In this document: in pieces, positions 58,162 through 62,841 of the stretch | Position numbering within the stretch: position 1 is the first letter of the stretch | How the letters are laid out: every line of letters begins with the position of its first letter | The notes under the pieces: model-generated | Told to the model about the DNA's origin: nothing | The model's input: only the letters and a program-made list of their open reading frames with translations | Databases searched by the model: none | Program-made: the position numbers and the translations under genes | Origin: Methylophaga sp. | GTDB lineage: Bacteria; Pseudomonadota; Gammaproteobacteria; Nitrosococcales; Methylophagaceae | Reading direction: 5' to 3' | DNA length: 62,841 bases | NCBI GenBank assembly: GCA_002696735.1 | Contig: NZSL01000012.1 | Location: forward strand, 3,161 to 66,001

Positions 58162-59320
58162 TGTAATCCGAAATACCGTTGTTGGCTTTGCTCTGATGGC
58201 GCTTGCTGGTTGTGGAACAGTAAAAGAATTCTTTGCGGCTGACAGTTACGAAGCTCCGCCAACTGAACTTACTGAATTTCAAGTAGAGTTCGAACCCAAA
58301 ACTCTCTGGTCAACGGGTACTGGTGATGGTGCTGGATCAGAGTATTCAAATCTTGCGCCCTGGATTCAAGGTGACTCCATTGTCACCGTGGATCATGAAG
58401 GAGATGTTCGCAGCCATAATATTGAAAATGGCCGACGTGAATGGCGCAGCAAATTAGATATGCCTGTTGCGTCGGGTGTTGGTGGCGGAGAAGGTCTGAT
58501 CGTTGTTGGTTCTCAGAGTGGGGAAGTAGTCGCTTTGGATGACAGCACCGGTGATGAACTCTGGCGTCAGCGTCTCAGCAGTGAAGTCCTTGCCCCGGCA
58601 AAAGTCGGTGGCGATAGCGTTGTTGTGAGAACAGCAGATGGTCGTTTAACAGCGATTTCAGCAAGCAGCGGCAATATTCTGTGGAATTATCAACGCGCCG
58701 TACCACTTTTGAGTCTTCGTGGTGTTAGCGCTCCTGTGATTGACGGACAAACAGTTTTTGCTGGATATGATAATGGTAAGTTAGTTGCACTCTCTCTCAA
58801 TGATGGCAAAGTTATCTGGGAAAAAAGTGTCGCTGTGCCAAGTGGTCGTACTGAGTTAGAGCGATTGGTCGATATCGATGCCGACCCGGTGATCCAAAAC
58901 GGTATGATTTATGTTGTCGCTTTTCAGGGTAATTTAGCAGTAATGGATACGGATACCGGACAAACCCTATGGGACCGAGAAATGTCCTCTGCAACCGGTA
59001 TTGCGGTAGCGTCAACGGATGCTGTTTATGTGAGTGATGATCAAAGTTATCTATGGTCAATCGCTGACGGATCTGGTGATTCTTTATGGCGTCAGACATT
59101 ATTGCTAAGACGAAACATTACCGCGCCAGTCATTGCCGGTGAATATGTGGTGGTAGGTGACTTTGAAGGTTATTTACACTGGGTGGCACGTTCCGATGGT
59201 CGTTTTGTTGCTCGTCAAAGACTGGATAAAGATCCTATTCGCAGCCAACCCATCGTTCGTGATGGTGTGCTTTACGTCATGACTACAGGCGGCAAGCTTT
59301 CCGCCATTCGGATCCCCTAA
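58151..59320 (+). CDS. bamB: Outer-membrane assembly lipoprotein BamB
   Basis: BamB is a lipoprotein of the BAM complex, an eight-bladed propeller that binds BamA POTRA domains. The ATG at 58151 inside yfgM gives a lipoprotein signal with lipobox LAGC (Cys21); longer starts would spoil it. The 389 residues contain repeated PQQ-like blades (GDELWRQRL, GNILWNYQRA, GKVIWEKSVA, GQTLWDRE). It is 2 bases from der. Confidence 0.96.
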   Translation: MKANVIRNTVVGFALMALAGCGTVKEFFAADSYEAPPTELTEFQVEFEPKTLWSTGTGDGAGSEYSNLAPWIQGDSIVTVDHEGDVRSHNIENGRREWRSKLDMPVASGVGGGEGLIVVGSQSGEVVALDDSTGDELWRQRLSSEVLAPAKVGGDSVVVRTADGRLTAISASSGNILWNYQRAVPLLSLRGVSAPVIDGQTVFAGYDNGKLVALSLNDGKVIWEKSVAVPSGRTELERLVDIDADPVIQNGMIYVVAFQGNLAVMDTDTGQTLWDREMSSATGIAVASTDAVYVSDDQSYLWSIADGSGDSLWRQTLLLRRNITAPVIAGEYVVVGDFEGYLHWVARSDGRFVARQRLDKDPIRSQPIVRDGVLYVMTTGGKLSAIRIP

Positions 59321-59322
59321 CT

Positions 59323-60732
59323 GTGAAACCTGTTATTGCTCTTGTTGGGCGGCCGAATGTTGGCAAATCCACGTTATTTAATCGTCTGACCAAGACGCGC
59401 AATGCGTTGGTAGCAGATCATGCCGGTTTGACCCGTGATCGGATATACGGCAATGCGCGTCATGATGAAGCGGAATTCATTCTTATCGATACAGGTGGTT
59501 TGACCATACAGGGTGACGATATGTCAGACCTGATGCGCAAACAGGCTGAACTGGCGATTATGGAAGCCGATCTGATTCTATTTGTAGTTGATGGCAAAAC
59601 CGGTGTTGTCCCCGCTGATGAATTGATAGCAAAACAGTTACGCAATGTTGGTAAGCCGGTTTTACTGGTTATCAATAAAACTGAAAGCGAGCAAAAAGAG
59701 CTGGCGGCAGCAGATTTTTATCGGCTTGGGCTGGGTGAACCGGAAGTCATTTCTGCGACTCAAGGACGTGGCATCAGTAATTTAATGAATACCCTTATGC
59801 GTGATTTACCCGCTATTCGTATTGTTGAATCTGAAGAAGATGAAAAAGAAGAAGATACGTCAGGTGATATTCGTCTCGCCGTTGTGGGTAGACCAAATGT
59901 AGGCAAATCAACGCTGGTCAATCGTCTGCTCGGCGAAGACCGTGTTGTGGCTTTTGATGAACCGGGCACTACCCGGGATAGTATCTATATTCCATTTGAA
60001 AAGGATGGCACGAACTACATCCTAATCGATACAGCAGGTGTCAGACGCCGTTCCAAGGTCTCCGAAGCGCTGGAGAAATTCAGCATTGTAAAAACCCTGC
60101 AAGCCATCGAGGCGGCTAATGTGGTTTTGTTAGTATTAGATGCGCACCAGGGTGTTGTGGATCAGGATCTGCATCTGGCTGGGCTGATTATCGAAAGTGG
60201 CCGCGCTGTGGTTATCGCAGTCAATAAATGGGATGGTCTAGAGAAACAGGAACGTGAATGGGTTGCAACCAATATTGAGCGTCGTTTGCCGTTTTTGAGT
60301 TTTGCCAAGACGCATTTCATTTCGGCTTTGCATGGCAGTGGTGTTGGCTTATTACTTAAATCTGTAAAAACTGCGTATGGCTCAGCCTTAGCTAAAATTC
60401 CTACGCCACAATTAACCAGAGTATTGGAAGAGGCTGTTGCCGATCATCAACCACCATTGGTTAACGGACGCCGGATTAAATACCGTTATGCCCATTTAGG
60501 CGGTAAAAATCCTCCCCGTATCATTATCCATGGTAATCAGACAGAAGCGACGCCAAACAGCTATCGACGTTATTTGGAAAATTATTTCCGTACTGCACTC
60601 AAATTGCAGGGAACACCGGTGATGATTGAGTTTAAGACCAGTGATAATCCGTTTAGAGAACGGAAGAAGCCGGCAGAGAATCCACAGGAAAAACGCAAGC
60701 GAATAATAGCCAGTCGGATTAAAAAGAAATAG
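59323..60732 (+). CDS. der: Ribosome-assembly GTPase Der (EngA)
   Basis: Der is a double-domain GTPase for late 50S assembly. The protein has 469 residues. It has two complete G domains: GRPNVGKSTLFNRL, DTGG and NKTE in the first; GRPNVGKSTLVNRL, DTAG and NKWD in the second. A KH-like C-terminal domain and a basic tail ending RIKKK follow. GTG start. Confidence 0.98.
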   Translation: MKPVIALVGRPNVGKSTLFNRLTKTRNALVADHAGLTRDRIYGNARHDEAEFILIDTGGLTIQGDDMSDLMRKQAELAIMEADLILFVVDGKTGVVPADELIAKQLRNVGKPVLLVINKTESEQKELAAADFYRLGLGEPEVISATQGRGISNLMNTLMRDLPAIRIVESEEDEKEEDTSGDIRLAVVGRPNVGKSTLVNRLLGEDRVVAFDEPGTTRDSIYIPFEKDGTNYILIDTAGVRRRSKVSEALEKFSIVKTLQAIEAANVVLLVLDAHQGVVDQDLHLAGLIIESGRAVVIAVNKWDGLEKQEREWVATNIERRLPFLSFAKTHFISALHGSGVGLLLKSVKTAYGSALAKIPTPQLTRVLEEAVADHQPPLVNGRRIKYRYAHLGGKNPPRIIIHGNQTEATPNSYRRYLENYFRTALKLQGTPVMIEFKTSDNPFRERKKPAENPQEKRKRIIASRIKKK

Positions 60733-60793
60733 CTTTGGGAGTGTTAATCTTCCATCGCTGCCAGCAGTCGTGGATATGAAAAATCAACAAGCC

Positions 60794-61132
60794 CTATAGC
60801 AAGCCTTCATCTTCGTTCATTAAATTTTCCAATGAACTAAGATGATGGCGAATCTTTTCACGCTGAACTAATTTTTGTTGCGCTGCCTCAGGTAAGTCAG
60901 TAAATAAAATCACCCCTTTGTCTATCAGCGTGTTCACCAGATCTTCAATAACCCTTACCATCGCCATGTCTGAGGCTGTAAGTATCGTTTGAATATCTTC
61001 CTGGCGGTTGGATTGACCAAGGAACTCAAGTAATTCGGGGGCTTGTGGAGAGATGTAGTGACTATCATCGCTCTGTGGGGAATTAAAAACTCCAATTATG
61101 TGACCCTTTTCATCGCGATCGACGTATACCAT
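60794..61132 (-). CDS. Small conserved gammaproteobacterial protein
   Basis: The 112-residue protein begins MVYVDRDEKGHIIGVF and ends with a helical half containing VIEDLVNTLIDKGVILFTDLPEAAQQKL. I recall this pattern from small proteins often mislabelled as tryptophan-synthase-beta-like; it has no PLP site and cannot be that enzyme. Function unknown. It is divergent from the secretion ABC transporter gene across a 123-base gap, and such genes are frequently near RTX-type secretion loci, though that is from memory. Confidence 0.8.
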   Translation of the reverse strand: MVYVDRDEKGHIIGVFNSPQSDDSHYISPQAPELLEFLGQSNRQEDIQTILTASDMAMVRVIEDLVNTLIDKGVILFTDLPEAAQQKLVQREKIRHHLSSLENLMNEDEGLL

Positions 61133-61255
61133 CTTATTGTTCCCGATTATTCTTGATATGCTACCTTTGGAAAGAGTAAGCGGTCATAGGTTTACAGTAA
61201 AGAAAAAAACTGTGAAACTCATCACATTTTGAGTTGGGTAGCGTCGTTGGATTAA

Positions 61256-62841
61256 ATGGAAAATCAAGCAACCACTGAACAAGAACGGAATCGGCAATGG
61301 AAAGCTGAATCGGCTTATCTGACTCATGATGATCCGCTATTAGCATGTCTGACGGTTCTCACCAAACTTTTACGAAAACCACATAGCCCTGATTCGATGG
61401 TAGCAGGCCTTCCTTTAGTGGATAACCGACTGTCTCCAGAATTGTTTTCCAGAGCGGCTGAACGGGCAGGGCTTTCTTCAAAAGTCATAAAACGCCCACT
61501 ACGTAAAATTTCTCCGTTGGTGCTACCAGCTGTATTACTTCTGAATGATGGCAATGCCTGTATTTTACTGAAGCTAAACGGCAAAGAGGCTACGGTCATT
61601 TATCCTGAAAATGGCGACGCTGAAACTGTCGTGGAATTGAACGAGTTACAGCAGTATTACACTGGCTACGCTATTTTCATACGAGCAGTTCAGCATTTTG
61701 ATAACCGCAGTGAAAACTCGGCCATCCCTCGGGCCAGACACTGGTTCTGGGGAACGCTGACACGTTATTGGCCAATCTACAGCGAAGTATTCGTGGCTTC
61801 AATTCTGGTCAACTTATTTGCCATAGCTTCACCGTTGTTTGTGATGAATGTCTATGACCGGGTCGTACCCAACAATGCGCTGGCTACATTGTGGGTGTTG
61901 GCGATTGGTCTGGCGATTGTGTTTGTCTTTGATTTGTTACTACGCACATTACGTGGTTACTTTATTGATGTTGCCGGCAAAAAAGCAGACGTTATTTTAT
62001 CCGCCACGATTTTTGAAAAAGTACTGGGCATCAAAATGGCTGCTCGGCCCAATTCAGTAGGTAACTTTGCTAATAGCATGCAAGAGTTTGAGTCATTTCG
62101 TGACTTTTTTACTTCGGCCACGCTTGCCACGCTGATTGATTTACCGTTTACCTTTTTGTTTATAGCCGTTATCTGGATGATTGCCGGTGATTTAGCCTAT
62201 ATTCCGTTGGCGGTTATTCCCATTACGATTTTGATTAGTTTAATCATTCAGATACCGTTAGGTCGGGCAATTAAGCAGTTATTTCGTCATGCTGGACAAA
62301 AAAGCGCCACACTTATAGAAACATTAACCGGCCTCGAAACGATCAAAAGTCTGGGGGCAGAGAGCCCGTTACAACGTAAATGGGAGCAAACTGCCGGCTC
62401 TATTTCCAAGTACAGTCAACGGGCCAAACTGCTGTCATCAGCAGCGGTAAATTTAACCAGTTTTGTTCAGCAAATGACCACTATTGCCGTGGTGGTTTAT
62501 GGGGTCTACAAAATCAGTGAGAACGAAATCAGCATGGGTGCCTTGATTGCCAGCACCATACTGGCAGGCAGGGCGCTGGCACCAATGGGGCAGCTGGCAG
62601 GCATTTTAACGCGTTTTCATCATTCAAAAGCCGCGTTAAGTTCTTTGAACAATATGATGAATTTACCGGTTGAACGTCCCAGCGGTCGGGAATTTCTGCA
62701 TCGTGAGAAATTCCAGGGTGGTATTGAATTCAAACAAGTCAGCTTCCGCTACCCAGAGCAGGCCATAGACGCATTAAGCGATATTTCCTTTAAAATTAAA
62801 CCGGGTGAAAAAGTTGCCATAATCGGCAGAATCGGTTCCGG
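61256..62841 (+). CDS. Type I secretion ABC transporter (LapB/LssB type), truncated by window end
   Basis: This is an inner-membrane permease-ATPase for secretion of large RTX adhesins or hydrolases, working with a LapC-type adaptor and TolC-like pore. The first 528 codons are visible of a protein usually near 710. An N-terminal C39-like domain (residues ~22-140, DDPLLACLTVL ... GLPLVDNRLS) appears non-catalytic, as in LapB. Five or six membrane helices follow (GLAIVFVFDLLLRTLRGYFID), then the ATPase start FKQVSFRYPEQ. The window ends in Walker A (IIGRIGSG). The ATG at 61256 has only a weak ribosome site. Confidence 0.93.
   Translation, partial: MENQATTEQERNRQWKAESAYLTHDDPLLACLTVLTKLLRKPHSPDSMVAGLPLVDNRLSPELFSRAAERAGLSSKVIKRPLRKISPLVLPAVLLLNDGNACILLKLNGKEATVIYPENGDAETVVELNELQQYYTGYAIFIRAVQHFDNRSENSAIPRARHWFWGTLTRYWPIYSEVFVASILVNLFAIASPLFVMNVYDRVVPNNALATLWVLAIGLAIVFVFDLLLRTLRGYFIDVAGKKADVILSATIFEKVLGIKMAARPNSVGNFANSMQEFESFRDFFTSATLATLIDLPFTFLFIAVIWMIAGDLAYIPLAVIPITILISLIIQIPLGRAIKQLFRHAGQKSATLIETLTGLETIKSLGAESPLQRKWEQTAGSISKYSQRAKLLSSAAVNLTSFVQQMTTIAVVVYGVYKISENEISMGALIASTILAGRALAPMGQLAGILTRFHHSKAALSSLNNMMNLPVERPSGREFLHREKFQGGIEFKQVSFRYPEQAIDALSDISFKIKPGEKVAIIGRIGS

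Noticed and set aside
60794..61132. Tryptophan synthase beta subunit
   Set aside because: Proteins like this are sometimes so labelled, but at 112 residues it has no PLP-binding lysine region and none of the TrpB motifs.

Overview
The window looks like a gammaproteobacterial chromosome. It carries the conserved block map(-)/rpsB-tsf-pyrH-frr-uppS-cdsA-dxr-rseP-bamA-skp-lpxD-fabZ-lpxA, the yfgM-bamB-der cluster, GlnD, and a complete set of outer-membrane and LPS functions. A phosphoketolase next to FolD, the AT-leaning codon use, and an ammonium channel with an NtrC/sigma-54 promoter would suit a Methylophaga-like methylotroph. That genus guess is low confidence; the class is high confidence.

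Layout: (1) 1-2.5 kb holds the 3' half of a phosphoketolase gene, convergent folD, and a tRNA-Pro(UGG)/tRNA-Arg(UCU) pair. (2) 2.6-30.85 kb is one long plus-strand surface-polysaccharide locus. It has dTDP-L-rhamnose genes (rfbBACD), a WbpM-type C6 dehydratase, UDP-sugar dehydrogenase, glmS, GDP-mannose dehydratase and GDP-fucose synthase. These are followed by an AT-rich strain-variable core (two Wzx-type flippases, an EpsG/Wzy-like polymerase, five glycosyltransferases, five SAM methyltransferases, an O-acetyltransferase and an epimerase), and then phosphohexomutase, a second epimerase and a PglC-type initiating sugar-phosphate transferase. The gene set fits a Wzx/Wzy-dependent O-antigen or exopolysaccharide built on undecaprenyl phosphate. 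A QuiNAc- or FucNAc-type first sugar and extensive methylation are inferred.

(3) 30.9-40.0 kb is an accessory island with no integrase. It is bordered and interrupted by wrecked insertion sequences (an IS3-family OrfB tail and an IS21-family istA with its terminal repeats). It carries a compact five-gene operon at 31.3-34.8 kb: an unknown 314-residue protein, a Lon-like AAA+ ATPase without a protease domain, a 97-residue protein, a putative zinc-binding 137-residue protein, and a calcineurin-like phosphoesterase. A second, decayed copy of the operon's 3' part lies at 36.1-38.7 kb. There the small gene has an in-frame amber codon, the phosphoesterase is truncated and frameshifted, and a LAGLIDADG homing-endonuclease-like gene sits between them. 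A palindromic dispersed repeat occurs three times (34.9, 38.6 and 39.1 kb). A final unknown gene (39.3 kb) sits behind a promoter overlapped by a perfect 18-bp palindrome. This island is the most likely place for something undescribed.

(4) 40.0-61.1 kb is core genome: glnD and map on the minus strand, then the rpsB-to-lpxA run with many start/stop overlaps, amt on the minus strand under apparent nitrogen control, yfgM-bamB-der, and a small conserved minus-strand gene. (5) From 61.26 kb to the window end is the first 528 codons of a LapB/LssB-type type I secretion ABC transporter, cut just inside its Walker A motif.
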